NCBI RefSeq assembly: GCF_012927245.1
Contig: NZ_JABBGE010000007.1
Span: 248,001-312,000, forward strand
Direction of reading: 5' to 3'
Length of the DNA stretch: 64,000 nucleotides
Source: Streptomyces sp. R302
GTDB taxonomy: Bacteria > Actinomycetota > Actinomycetes > Streptomycetales > Streptomycetaceae
Under the pieces are notes generated by a model, which was given only the letters and a program-made list of their open reading frames with translations, was not told where the DNA came from and did not search any database. This document shows, piece by piece, positions 42,690 to 52,944 of this stretch. The position numbers were made by a program, and so were the translations under genes. Position 1 is the stretch's first letter; the number at the start of each line of letters is the position of its first letter.

Positions 42690-43787
42690 TCAGGGCAGGA
42701 CGTGGTCGGCGTTCAGGACCTGGCCGCGCTCGGGGCGGTACAGGTCGAAGCCCCGGGTGTCGCACTGGAGGCCGCCGTTGACGCAGTGGTCGACCAGGGC
42801 CTTGAGGGTGCGCTCCTCCCACGCGTTGAAGAAGTCGTAGTGGAAGGAGTAGCCGCGGCCGCTGGCCAGGCGGACCCGGCTCAGGTCGCCGTTGACCGGC
42901 CAGGCCATCTTGAACTCGATCATCGGCAGGGCGACCGGGTGGGAGGCCGGACACATGTTGTCATTGGTTCCGGGCTTCACGACCGGGTACGCCATGTGGC
43001 TCTGGTGGTCGGGGGTGTCGAGGTGCAGGCCGTTCCAGCAACTGGGTGCCTGCATGCGGAGGTTGAGCTGGACGTCGGGTCGGCTCGGGCAGTTCGCCGG
43101 GATGTCGGTGTTGAAGAAGCTGTCCCCGCACTCCCAGCCCTCGACGAAGCCCTTGTGGCCGCGGAACTCCTGCTCGGTCTGCGTCGGCTTGCCGACGACG
43201 AACCGCAGTCCCGTGGGGAAGGGCCGGACGCTCCGGTAGTCGGTGACGCCCGCCTTGTAGTAGATGACCTGCGGGCCCACCGGCAGGATCTTCTGGTCCC
43301 CGTTGTACAGGGAGGGCATCCAGTAGGCGGAGGCGTCCGCGGGCGCCTTGCAGGTGGTGGTGCCTCCGTGGAGCGAGCCGGTGGTGCTGGCGGCGTCGGT
43401 GGAGGTGTTGCCCATGAACGTGTGGTCGTGGGACGTGCCGTACTGGCCGGGGTAGACGATCGGGTCGTCCGGGGCGGTGTGGGAGACGGCGCAGCCGGCC
43501 TGGAACTCGTGGTGGTAGGCCGGGGGCGGGGTGGCCGTGGACGGGGTGACGCCGGTGACCGGCGGGTTCGCCGGTATGTACCCGTCTCCGTCGGCGTCGT
43601 CGCCGGAGGCCTGGGTGGAGGCGGCCATCTGGTGCCCGACGTGCTGGGCGGCCGCGGCGACGGCGGGCGGGATGCCGCCGTCCGGGTCCGTGGCCCGGGC
43701 GATCGTGCCGATGCCGAGGGCGCCGGCGATGAGGGCCGTGCTCACGAGGAGTACGGAGAGCCGCTGCGGACCCGATCTCATTCTCAT
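42690..43787 (-). CDS. Secreted DUF1996 protein
   Basis: 365 residues with an N-terminal signal peptide (LSVLLVSTALIAGALGIG). After a variable linker comes the DUF1996 domain: HHEFQAGCAVSHTAPDDPIV, YGTSHDHTFMGNTSTDA, and late NLRMQAPSCWNGLHLDTPDH and GYSFHYDFFNAWEERTLKAL. DUF1996 proteins are secreted, found in fungi and actinobacteria, and of unproven function, often near wall-degrading enzymes. GAGGAG precedes ATG 43787. Confidence 0.88.
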   Translation of the reverse strand: MRMRSGPQRLSVLLVSTALIAGALGIGTIARATDPDGGIPPAVAAAAQHVGHQMAASTQASGDDADGDGYIPANPPVTGVTPSTATPPPAYHHEFQAGCAVSHTAPDDPIVYPGQYGTSHDHTFMGNTSTDAASTTGSLHGGTTTCKAPADASAYWMPSLYNGDQKILPVGPQVIYYKAGVTDYRSVRPFPTGLRFVVGKPTQTEQEFRGHKGFVEGWECGDSFFNTDIPANCPSRPDVQLNLRMQAPSCWNGLHLDTPDHQSHMAYPVVKPGTNDNMCPASHPVALPMIEFKMAWPVNGDLSRVRLASGRGYSFHYDFFNAWEERTLKALVDHCVNGGLQCDTRGFDLYRPERGQVLNADHVLP

Positions 43788-43830
43788 GGGGATCTCCTCA
43801 GTGGGGGGGAGGGAGGGGTGGTGCGGCCGG

Positions 43831-46008
43831 TCAGGCGTACACGCCGAACTCGTGGAGCGAGTAGCCCCAGCCGGTGCCGCGCGCGGTCATGTGCACGCGC
43901 ACGTGGCGGGCGGTGGCTCCCGACCCGATCGTGTCGACGTCGCCGTCGCCGGCGGTCTGGGTGTGGATCGTGCGCCAGTTCCGGCCGTCGTCGGAGACCT
44001 GGACCTCGTAGGCGCGGGCGTACGCCGGGTCCCAGACGAGCTGGAGGCGGGAGAAGGAGCGGAGGGAGCCGAGGTCGACCTGGATCCACTGGGGGTCGGA
44101 CCAGTCGCCGGCCCAGCGGGTGTTGGGGTCGCCGTCGGTGGCGTTGCCGGGCGGGCAGGGGCAGTCGCCGTACGAGGCCTGGAAGGAGGAGGCGGTGGTG
44201 GGGCGGCCCCGGGCGAGGTTCGTGCCGGCGACGGGCGGGGCGACGACCTTGACCGACCTGGTCTCGATGCCGGCGTTGCCGCGGCCGTCCTCGGCCTGGA
44301 CGTACACCTTCCAAACGCCGAGCTTGGCGGGGGCGGTGACGGTCAGGGAGCCGTCGGCGCCCAGCCGGTGCGGGGTCTCGATCAGCCGCTTGTCGCCGTT
44401 GGCGTAGTTGCCGCTGAGGAAGACCTTGGTGGTGAGGGGGTCGCCGTCGGGGTCGCGGATGTCGGCGCGGACGGTGAACTCGCCGCCGGCCGGGGCGGAT
44501 CCGGACGGGGTGACGGTCATGTCCGTGATGACGGGCGGGGTGTTGTCGCCGGCGGTGCTGCCCGTGTACGCCTTCTTCAGGGCGTAGTACGAGAGCCGCT
44601 TGAGGCCGTCGGGCAGCAGGTTGAACCAGACGCCGCCGAAGTCGTGCTCGGTGCCGTAGTGGAAGACGGTGGCGCCGAGGGCGACGCCCCGGTGGCCGGT
44701 GACGCACTCCCAGGCGCGGGTGTAGCCCTCGGCCTTCTGCACGTCGGTGGGTTCCTCTGCGACGCCGTTGGCGTCCTTGGGGCTCTCCCACTCCCCCGCC
44801 GGGCCGGTCTCGGTGATGAGGTACGGCTTGGTGTAGCCGCCCTGCTCCCAGTCCTCGCGCACCCCGCACAGGTCGCCGTAGGCGTTCATCGAGTAGAGGT
44901 CGAGGTCGGGGGCGTTGCGCTGGTAGTAGGGCCAGGCTCCGGTCCAGGCGTCGGTGGAGGTCACCGGGTGGTCCGGGTCGATGGAGTGGATCTTCTTGGC
45001 GACGTCGTTGACGAAGGTGGTGTAGGCGTTGCGCTGGGCTTCGAGTTCGGTGCCGGAATAGCAGTTCTGGAGGCCGAGGACGGACTCGTTGCCGACGTTC
45101 CACATCAGGGTGGCGGGGTGGGACTTGTACTCCTGGACCCACCGGGCGAACTCGTTCAGCATGTTCGTCTTGTACGTCGTGTCGGTGACGTAGTTCGCGC
45201 AGCCGCCGGAGCCGGGGCCGCCGCCGGGCTGGAGCCAGAAGCCGTTCATGACGCGGATGCCCTGGGCGGCGGCCGCGTCGAGGAGCGGCTCGGTGGAGCC
45301 GTCGGTGCCCCAGGTGCGGATCGTGTTGACGCCCAGGGACTTCACGTCGGGCATGTGGCGGGCGGCGTCGGCGACGGCCGGGCCCCAGGTGACGCCCTTG
45401 ACGGTGTACGGCTGGCCGCCGACGGTCAGCTGCCAGTCGCCCTGGCCGCCGGTGACGCGGACGGCGCCGCCGGTCTGGGGCGGGGTGCCGCCCTCCTCGC
45501 CGTAGACCCTGAACTCCCAGAGGGAGAGGCCGTACCCGCCGGCGCGGGTGACGCCCTGGAGGCGGACGTGGCGGCCGGTGCCGGAGACGGCGATCTCGTC
45601 GGTGCCGCCGTCGGAGCCGGTCACGGACTTCACGGTGCGCCAGTCGGTGCCGTCGTCGGAGAGCTGGATGTCGTACGCGGTGGCGTGGGCGGCCTCCCAG
45701 TCCAGTACGACGCGGCTGACGGCGGCGGTGCGGCCGAGGTCGACCTGGAGCCACTGCCCGTCGCTCCACTGGCTGGCCCACCGGGTGCCGGGGTCGCCGT
45801 CGACGGCCGCGGAGGCGGGGAAGGCGGCGCCCTCGGTGGAGGACGCGGTGGCCGCCCTGCCCTGGGAGAGCAGGGTCTCGGCGGCGGAGGCGGGGGCGGC
45901 CGTGAGGGCGGTGAGGGAGGCGGCGAGCAGGGCGCCGAGGGAGACGAGGGAGGCGGTGGTGCGGGCGCGGGGGTGCCGGGCGGGTCCGGCGGGGGCGTGC
46001 GTGGGCAT
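43831..46008 (-). CDS. Secreted clan GH-A glycosidase flanked by two CBM32 domains
   Basis: 725 residues. Signal peptide, then an F5/8-type-C (CBM32) domain (about 43-170), a TIM barrel (about 185-475) with acid/base Glu in LMWNVGNESVLG and nucleophile Glu in PYLITETGPAGEW, a short immunoglobulin-like domain, and a second CBM32 at the C-terminus. The barrel resembles GH2/GH5/GH72-type glucan-acting enzymes. Secreted polysaccharide hydrolase or transglycosylase; substrate inferred to be a beta-glucan. Confidence 0.8.
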   Translation of the reverse strand: MPTHAPAGPARHPRARTTASLVSLGALLAASLTALTAAPASAAETLLSQGRAATASSTEGAAFPASAAVDGDPGTRWASQWSDGQWLQVDLGRTAAVSRVVLDWEAAHATAYDIQLSDDGTDWRTVKSVTGSDGGTDEIAVSGTGRHVRLQGVTRAGGYGLSLWEFRVYGEEGGTPPQTGGAVRVTGGQGDWQLTVGGQPYTVKGVTWGPAVADAARHMPDVKSLGVNTIRTWGTDGSTEPLLDAAAAQGIRVMNGFWLQPGGGPGSGGCANYVTDTTYKTNMLNEFARWVQEYKSHPATLMWNVGNESVLGLQNCYSGTELEAQRNAYTTFVNDVAKKIHSIDPDHPVTSTDAWTGAWPYYQRNAPDLDLYSMNAYGDLCGVREDWEQGGYTKPYLITETGPAGEWESPKDANGVAEEPTDVQKAEGYTRAWECVTGHRGVALGATVFHYGTEHDFGGVWFNLLPDGLKRLSYYALKKAYTGSTAGDNTPPVITDMTVTPSGSAPAGGEFTVRADIRDPDGDPLTTKVFLSGNYANGDKRLIETPHRLGADGSLTVTAPAKLGVWKVYVQAEDGRGNAGIETRSVKVVAPPVAGTNLARGRPTTASSFQASYGDCPCPPGNATDGDPNTRWAGDWSDPQWIQVDLGSLRSFSRLQLVWDPAYARAYEVQVSDDGRNWRTIHTQTAGDGDVDTIGSGATARHVRVHMTARGTGWGYSLHEFGVYA

Positions 46009-46134
46009 GGCGGCTCCGTGACGGGCGCGATGAGGGGAGGGGTGCCCTTCCGGGCGGCGCGGCGGGACGGGTCGCCGCCCGGAAGGGGTGGGAGGGCCGG
46101 GGCGCGGCGGCGGGCGGCGCGCCCCGGCGGGTCG

Positions 46135-48327
46135 TCACGGGAAGTGGACGACGGTGGAGGGCACGGTCGAGGTGCCGGCGGGGATGGTGGACGCCCCGGT
46201 GTCGTTGATGACGTGGTTGTAGTGGCCCATGCCGCCGAGGGAGACCACCAGGAGGCTGTGGAACTTCACCCCCGGCTTGACGGGCGCCTTGAAGCCGTGG
46301 TCCTGGACGATGGTCGGGTCCACGTTGTAGTTGCAGTAGCTGCCGAGGCCCCACGCCTCGTGGGTGTCCACCGAGTCGTCGACGCGGTAGGCGGCGTAGC
46401 CCTTGGTGGTGCCGTTCTGGACGGCGGCCTGGTCGGGAGCGTCGTACGCCTTCTCGTTCTGGTAGAAGACGGTGCGGCCGCGCTCGCCGTACCACTCGAC
46501 GTCGTACTTGTTGAAGTGCTCGACGAAGAGGCCGGTGGCGAGGACGTCGTCGCCGTGGACGCGGACGCCGTAGTCGGCGCGGTTGGTCTCCCAGCCGACG
46601 CCGTCGCCGTGGTCGGCGCGCCAGACCCAGGTGTGGTCGACGATGACGTCGTCGCTGTTGACGACCATGGCGACGGTGGCCTTGCCGGGGCCGGCGCCGC
46701 CGATGCGGAGGTAGACGTCCTGGACGGTCGTCGGGTCGGCGGCGTGGTCGGCCGAGGAGTTCTGCGGGCCGAGCTCCAGCAGGACCGGGGAGTTGACCGG
46801 GCCGGCGTCGACGAGGAAGCCGGCGAGGCGGACGCCGTCGACGTCGGCGACCTTCATGGCGGCGACGCCGTTGTCCGGGATGATCGTGGCGAGACCGAGG
46901 CCGAGCACGATGGTGCCCGCGCGGTCGATCTCGATCGGCCGGTCGACGTGGTAGACGCCGGGCGTGAAGAGCAGGTGCAGGCCCTGCTTGACGGCCTGGT
47001 TCATGGTCGCGGCGGTGGTGCCGGGCTTGACGACGTAGAACTGGGTCAGCGGGATCTTCTCGCCCTGCGGGGCGCCGTTCGCCCAGGTGGTGCCGCGGGC
47101 GTTGGTCCGCTTGGCCGGGGAGAAGACCTTGTACTGGTTGTCCTCCCAGATCAGGTAGGGCTTCTCACGGGAGATCGGGGTGGTGTCCAGGGTGGTGTAG
47201 CGCGGCTCGGGGAAGGAGGTCGGGGGCGCGCCCTCGGTGCCGGAGAAGGTCTGGTTCCAGACACTGTTGGACCAGCCGCCGATCGAGCTGTCGCGGGTGT
47301 ACCACTGCTGCTGCGAGTAGTTGCCGACCTGGCCGTCGATCTTGGAGTCGGCGATGTAGCCGCCGGAGGCCCAGCCGTAGCCGTTGGGGGCGAGGTTGAG
47401 GCCGCCCTTGACGTGCATGCGGCGGAAGGAGGAGGCCTGGGAGACGGCCCAGCGGTCGGTGCCGTTCACCGGGTCGAGGGCGAGGCCCTCGGCGCCGCGC
47501 CAGAAGTTCTGGGTGGCGTTGCCGTTGAACCAGCCGGCGTCGACGGTGACGTCGCCGTTGATGGTGGTGTCGTCGGGGCGGACGCCGAGGCCGGCGATCT
47601 GGGTGTAGAAGCCGAGCTGGGCGTTGATCCCGTCGTACGTGCCGGGCTTGAGGAGGAAGGCGTGGCGGCCCGCGCCGAACTGGGCGGACTCCTGCTCCTG
47701 GAAGACCGCGTCCAGCTTGGCCTGGAGGCCGGGCGTGGACGGGTCGTAGACGTGCACGTCGGGGCCGAGGTCGCCGCCGCCGGGCAGGGTGGGGCCGGTG
47801 CCGTCGTCGGAGCCGTACACCTGGAACTCCCAGAGGGAGTAGCCGTATCCGGTGCCTCTGGTGAGGCCGTTCATGCGGACGTAGCGGCCGGAGCCGGAGA
47901 GGGCGACCTCGTCGGTGCCGCCGTCGCCGGCCGAGACGGCGGTGACGGTGCGCCAGCTGGTGCCGTTGTCGGAGGCCTGGATCTCGTAGCTCTTGCCGTA
48001 GGCGGCCTCCCAGGTGAGGACGGCCCTGCTGAGCTGCCTGCTGGCGCCGAGGTCGACCTGGAGCCACTGGGGGTCCTGCCACTGGCTGGCCCAGCGGGTG
48101 CCGAAGTCGCCGTCGACGGCGGCGGAGGCGGGGAAGACGGCACCTTCGAGGGTGGAGGCGGTGGCCGTCCTCCCCTGGGAGAGGAGGGTCTCGGCGGCCT
48201 GGGCCGCGGTCGTGGGGACGACCGCGAGCAGGGTGCCGGCCAGGGCGGCGACGAGGGCGCCGGCCGTGGAGCGGCGGAGCGTGGGGGTGGGGCGCCGGCG
48301 AGCCGGCGGGGACCCAACGGGGGACAT
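46135..48327 (-). CDS. Secreted CBM32 plus parallel beta-helix protein
   Basis: 730 residues. Signal peptide, then a CBM32 domain close to that of the next gene (AETLLSQGRTATASTLEGAV, RWASQWQDPQWLQVDLGASR), then a right-handed beta-helix: IDRAGTIVLGLGLATIIPDN, VRLAGFLVDAGPVNSPVLLE and DDVIVDHTWVWRADHGDG. Beta-helix folds of this type occur in polysaccharide lyases and GH55/GH87-like glucanases; relatives in Streptomyces are often mislabelled adenylyl cyclase. GAGGAG precedes ATG 48327. A LacI-type operator lies 32 bp upstream. Confidence 0.8.
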   Translation of the reverse strand: MSPVGSPPARRRPTPTLRRSTAGALVAALAGTLLAVVPTTAAQAAETLLSQGRTATASTLEGAVFPASAAVDGDFGTRWASQWQDPQWLQVDLGASRQLSRAVLTWEAAYGKSYEIQASDNGTSWRTVTAVSAGDGGTDEVALSGSGRYVRMNGLTRGTGYGYSLWEFQVYGSDDGTGPTLPGGGDLGPDVHVYDPSTPGLQAKLDAVFQEQESAQFGAGRHAFLLKPGTYDGINAQLGFYTQIAGLGVRPDDTTINGDVTVDAGWFNGNATQNFWRGAEGLALDPVNGTDRWAVSQASSFRRMHVKGGLNLAPNGYGWASGGYIADSKIDGQVGNYSQQQWYTRDSSIGGWSNSVWNQTFSGTEGAPPTSFPEPRYTTLDTTPISREKPYLIWEDNQYKVFSPAKRTNARGTTWANGAPQGEKIPLTQFYVVKPGTTAATMNQAVKQGLHLLFTPGVYHVDRPIEIDRAGTIVLGLGLATIIPDNGVAAMKVADVDGVRLAGFLVDAGPVNSPVLLELGPQNSSADHAADPTTVQDVYLRIGGAGPGKATVAMVVNSDDVIVDHTWVWRADHGDGVGWETNRADYGVRVHGDDVLATGLFVEHFNKYDVEWYGERGRTVFYQNEKAYDAPDQAAVQNGTTKGYAAYRVDDSVDTHEAWGLGSYCNYNVDPTIVQDHGFKAPVKPGVKFHSLLVVSLGGMGHYNHVINDTGASTIPAGTSTVPSTVVHFP

Positions 48328-48358
48328 AAGTCTCCTCGGTGATACATGGCGGACACGT

Positions 48359-48374
48359 GGGAGAGCGCTCTCCC
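48359..48374. promoter_or_regulatory. LacI-family operator palindrome
   Basis: GGGAGAGCGCTCTCCC is a perfect 16-bp palindrome with the central GCGC of LacI-family sites such as the CebR box. It lies between the divergent beta-helix and lacI genes and should control at least the former. Confidence 0.85.
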
Positions 48375-48517
48375 GAAACCTTGCACGGGCGGCGAGTTGA
48401 CGGTCAAGGCGTACGACACGACTTTTCTTTTGACTTGCATTAAGCATCGATCGCGGAGTGGGGCCGGGGCCGCAGGCGTGTCCCCCACCGGACGGGCCGC
48501 ACCGATAAAGTGCGTGG

Positions 48518-49537
48518 ATGGGGAATCGAGGACCGACCCTGGAGGACGTCGCACGCGAGGCGGGGGTGTCCCGCGCGACCGTGTCCCGGGTGGTCAACGG
48601 CGTGCGGAACGTGGCTCCGGAGATCCAGGAGGCCGTACGCGAGGCGATCGCGCGCACCGGATACGCGCCGAACCAGGCGGCCCGCTCCCTGGTGACGCGC
48701 CGCACCGGCGCCGTCGCCCTGGTCCTCTCGGCGACCGGCGGCTCGTTCACCGCGCGCCTCTTCTCCGACCCCTTCTTCGGACGGGTCGTCGACGGCGTCC
48801 TCCCGGTCCTCCGCGAGCGCGCCGTGCAGCCCGTGCTGCTGGTCGCGGAGTCCGAGCCGGCCCGGACGCAGCTGGTCGAGTACCTGCGGCGCGGCGGGGC
48901 CGACGGCGCCCTGGTGGTGCCGCTCGACGAGGAGGACCCGCTGCCCGGGATGCTCGTCGCGGCCGGGCTCCCGACGGTGCTCTTCGGCAGCCCCCGCGCC
49001 GGCGTCCGCTGCGGCTGGGTGGACCTGGACAACGCGTCGGGCGCCCGGCTCGCCGCCGACCACCTGTGGACGGCCGGGCGGCGGCGCCCCGCGACGATCG
49101 CGGCGCCCGTGACGGCCCCGGCCGCGCGCGAACGCCTCGACGGCTTCACGGCGGCGCTCGCGGCCCGGGGCGTGACCGGCGTGCCGGTCGAGCGCGGGCG
49201 CTTCACCGAGGAGAGCGGCCGGGACGCGATGGCCCGGCTGTGGCGGCGGGACCCGGGGATCGACGGGGTGTTCGCGGCGAACGACCTGATGGCCCGCGGC
49301 GCCTGCCGCTTCCTCGCGGAACGCGGCGTGGCCGTGCCCGGCCGGGTGGCGGTGATCGGCTTCGACGACTCGGTGGCGGCCCGCTCGGCCGCTCCCCCGC
49401 TGACGACCGTGCGCCAGCCGGTCGAGGAGATGGCCTCGGCGATGGCCCGGCTGATCCTGGCCCGTCTGGACACGGGCACGCCGGAGACCGGTTCGAGGGT
49501 CTTCGAACCGGTCCTGGTGGTCAGGGACTCGGCCTGA
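48518..49537 (+). CDS. LacI family transcriptional regulator
   Basis: 339 residues. The N-terminal helix-turn-helix and hinge are TLEDVAREAGVSRATVSRVV and GYAPNQAARSLVTRRTGAVA; the sugar-binding core has VDLDNASGARLAADHLWTAG and VIGFDDSVAARSAAPPLTTV. It likely represses the beta-helix gene through the palindrome at 48359 and may sense a gluco-oligosaccharide. No clear ribosome site precedes ATG 48518, while GATAAAGT sits at -10 spacing, so the mRNA may be leaderless. Confidence 0.92.
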   Translation: MGNRGPTLEDVAREAGVSRATVSRVVNGVRNVAPEIQEAVREAIARTGYAPNQAARSLVTRRTGAVALVLSATGGSFTARLFSDPFFGRVVDGVLPVLRERAVQPVLLVAESEPARTQLVEYLRRGGADGALVVPLDEEDPLPGMLVAAGLPTVLFGSPRAGVRCGWVDLDNASGARLAADHLWTAGRRRPATIAAPVTAPAARERLDGFTAALAARGVTGVPVERGRFTEESGRDAMARLWRRDPGIDGVFAANDLMARGACRFLAERGVAVPGRVAVIGFDDSVAARSAAPPLTTVRQPVEEMASAMARLILARLDTGTPETGSRVFEPVLVVRDSA

Positions 49538-49606
49538 CGGCGGGCCCGGAAGACCGCCCCCCTGACGGCAGGGGCGGCCTTCCGGGCGGTCCGGGGCGGC
49601 GGTGCG

Positions 49607-50974
<1,368 letters not shown>

Positions 50975-51063
50975 GGGGTGCCTTTCTGCGGTACGGAGCT
51001 GGGGGCGGGGCTGGGGCCGGGGCCGGGACGGGGCACGCGGGTGGTCCCGGCGCCGTGCGGCCG

Positions 51064-51948
51064 TCACTTGACCGCGCCCGCGGTGAGGCCGGCGACGAGG
51101 TAGCGCTGGAGGAGGAGGAAGCCGGCGACGACGGGGACGCTCACCACGAGGGAGGCGGCCATCACCTGGTTCCAGTAGACGTCGTTCTGGGTGGCGTAGC
51201 CCTGGAGGCCGACGGCGAGCGTGCGGGTGGTGTCGTCGGTCATGACGGAGGCGAAGAGGACCTCGCCCCAGGCGGTCATGAAGGCGTAGACGGCGACCGC
51301 GACGATGCCGGGCCGGGCGGCGGGCACGATCACGCGGAAGAGCGCGCCGATCGGGCCGCAGCCGTCGACCTTCGCCGCCTCGTCGAGCTCGCGCGGGATC
51401 GAGTCGAAGTACCCGGTGAGCATCCAGATGGAGAAGGGCAGCGAGAAGGTCAGATAGGTGAGGATCAGGCCTTCCCGGGAGCCGAAGAGGGCCAGGCCCG
51501 TGGCGTTGCCGATGTTGACGTAGATGAGGAACAGCGGCAGCAGGAAGAGGATGCCGGGGAACATCTGCGTCGACAGGACGGTGACGGTGAAGACCCGCTT
51601 GCCCCGGAAGGTGTAGCGGCTGACGGCGTACGCGGCGAAGATCGCGACGGCGACGGAGAAGACGGTGGCCGCGCCGGCGACGACGATCGAGTTCACGAAG
51701 TAGTCGGCGAGCGGGACCGTCTCCCAGATGTCCGCGTACGGGCGCGGGGTGAGCGCGGACGGGATCCACTCGAACTTCCCCGAGACGTCCTCCAGCGGCT
51801 TCAGCGAGCTGGAGACCATCACGTACACCGGCAGCAGGACGAAGCCGGTGAGGAGGGTGAGGACGATCCGCCGGGTCCACAGGAAGGAGCGGGGCGGGGC
51901 CATCGGGGAGCGCGGGCGGGCCGTGCGCCCGTGGGCGGCGTCAGGCAT
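51064..51948 (-). CDS. Carbohydrate ABC transporter permease (MalG type)
   Basis: 294 residues with six membrane segments. It has the MalG-like start RIVLTLLTGFVLLPVYVMVS and the EAA loop ELDEAAKVDGCGPIGALFRV that docks the ATPase. With the preceding permease it forms the channel of a CUT1 sugar importer. It overlaps the upstream permease gene by 8 bp. No ATPase gene is present here, so a shared MsiK-type ATPase is inferred. Confidence 0.92.
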   Translation of the reverse strand: MPDAAHGRTARPRSPMAPPRSFLWTRRIVLTLLTGFVLLPVYVMVSSSLKPLEDVSGKFEWIPSALTPRPYADIWETVPLADYFVNSIVVAGAATVFSVAVAIFAAYAVSRYTFRGKRVFTVTVLSTQMFPGILFLLPLFLIYVNIGNATGLALFGSREGLILTYLTFSLPFSIWMLTGYFDSIPRELDEAAKVDGCGPIGALFRVIVPAARPGIVAVAVYAFMTAWGEVLFASVMTDDTTRTLAVGLQGYATQNDVYWNQVMAASLVVSVPVVAGFLLLQRYLVAGLTAGAVK

Positions 51949-52933
51949 CGGAGGTCTTCCTTCCGCGGCTGGTGAGCAGGAGGTAGACGCCCGTGACGAG
52001 GAGGAGGAAGAGCAGCAGGAGCACGGACATGGCCGAGCCGGTGCCGAAGTTCCACGTCTGGAAGGACGACTGGTAGATGTGGAGCGAGATGAGGTCGGCG
52101 GCTTCCGGGGCCGCGTCGCCGAAGAGGACGAACGGCGTGTTGAAGTCGTTGAAGGTCCAGAGGAAGAGGACCAGGACGAGGACCTGGTTGACCGGGCGCA
52201 GCGACGGCAGGGTGATGTGCCGGATCTGCTTCCAGACGCCGGCCCCGTCGAGGGCGGCGGCCTCGTACATCTCCCGGGGGATGTTCTGGAGGCCGGCCAT
52301 CACGGTGAGGAAGGCGAAGGGCCAGCCCTTCCAGACAGAGACGACGAGCAGCGCCCAGAAGCTGTTGTCGCCGATGAGCCAGAAGGCGGGGGTGTCGCCG
52401 ATGCCGAGCTGGTCGTGGAGGACGTGGTTGATGAGGCCGTTGTCGCGCTGGAACATGAACGTCCAGGTGATGACGGCGGCGTAGACGGGCAGCGCGTACG
52501 GGACGAGGAAGAGGGTCCGCAGGACGCCCCGGCCGCGGAAGTTCTCCTGGAGGAGGACGGCCGCGGCCGTGCCGAGGAGCCAGCACAGGCCGACGGAGAG
52601 CATGGTGAACCGGCAGGTGGTCAGGAAGGACTTGAGCAGCGACTGTCCGACGGCCGCGTCGAAGTCGAGCGAGACGGAGAAGTTGTCGAGTCCCGACCAG
52701 GGGGCGGCGGCCCAGTCGCGGATGTAGAACTGCGTGAGCTCCTTGAAGCTCATGGTGATGCCCATGAGCATCGGCACGAGGTGGACGAGGAGTTCGAGGA
52801 GCAGGGCGGGCAGGAGGAGGACGTACGGCAGTGCGAGGCGGCGACGCCCGGAGCGGCGTGCGGTGCGCGCCCCTCCGGGTGTGGCCCTGCGCACCGCCGG
52901 CTCCCGCGCGGGGGTGACGGCGGTCTGGGTCAT
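51941..52933 (-). CDS. Carbohydrate ABC transporter permease (MalF type)
   Basis: 330 residues with an N-terminal cytoplasmic tail and six membrane segments (LALPYVLLLPALLLELLVHL first). The EAA loop is REMYEAAALDGAGVWKQIRH, followed by LPSLRPVNQVLVLVLFLWTF. Partner of the MalG-type permease; together they take up a sugar delivered by the lipoprotein encoded upstream. Confidence 0.92.
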   Translation of the reverse strand: MTQTAVTPAREPAVRRATPGGARTARRSGRRRLALPYVLLLPALLLELLVHLVPMLMGITMSFKELTQFYIRDWAAAPWSGLDNFSVSLDFDAAVGQSLLKSFLTTCRFTMLSVGLCWLLGTAAAVLLQENFRGRGVLRTLFLVPYALPVYAAVITWTFMFQRDNGLINHVLHDQLGIGDTPAFWLIGDNSFWALLVVSVWKGWPFAFLTVMAGLQNIPREMYEAAALDGAGVWKQIRHITLPSLRPVNQVLVLVLFLWTFNDFNTPFVLFGDAAPEAADLISLHIYQSSFQTWNFGTGSAMSVLLLLFLLLVTGVYLLLTSRGRKTSDA

Positions 52934-52944
52934 GGGGGTGGTGC

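Noticed and set aside
43531..48342. A 1603-codon open frame on the plus strand antisense to the CBM32 genes
   Set aside because: It is Gly/Val/Ala/Asp-rich shadow sequence produced by third-position GC bias. The opposite strand encodes clear secreted glycan-binding proteins with signal peptides and ribosome binding sites.
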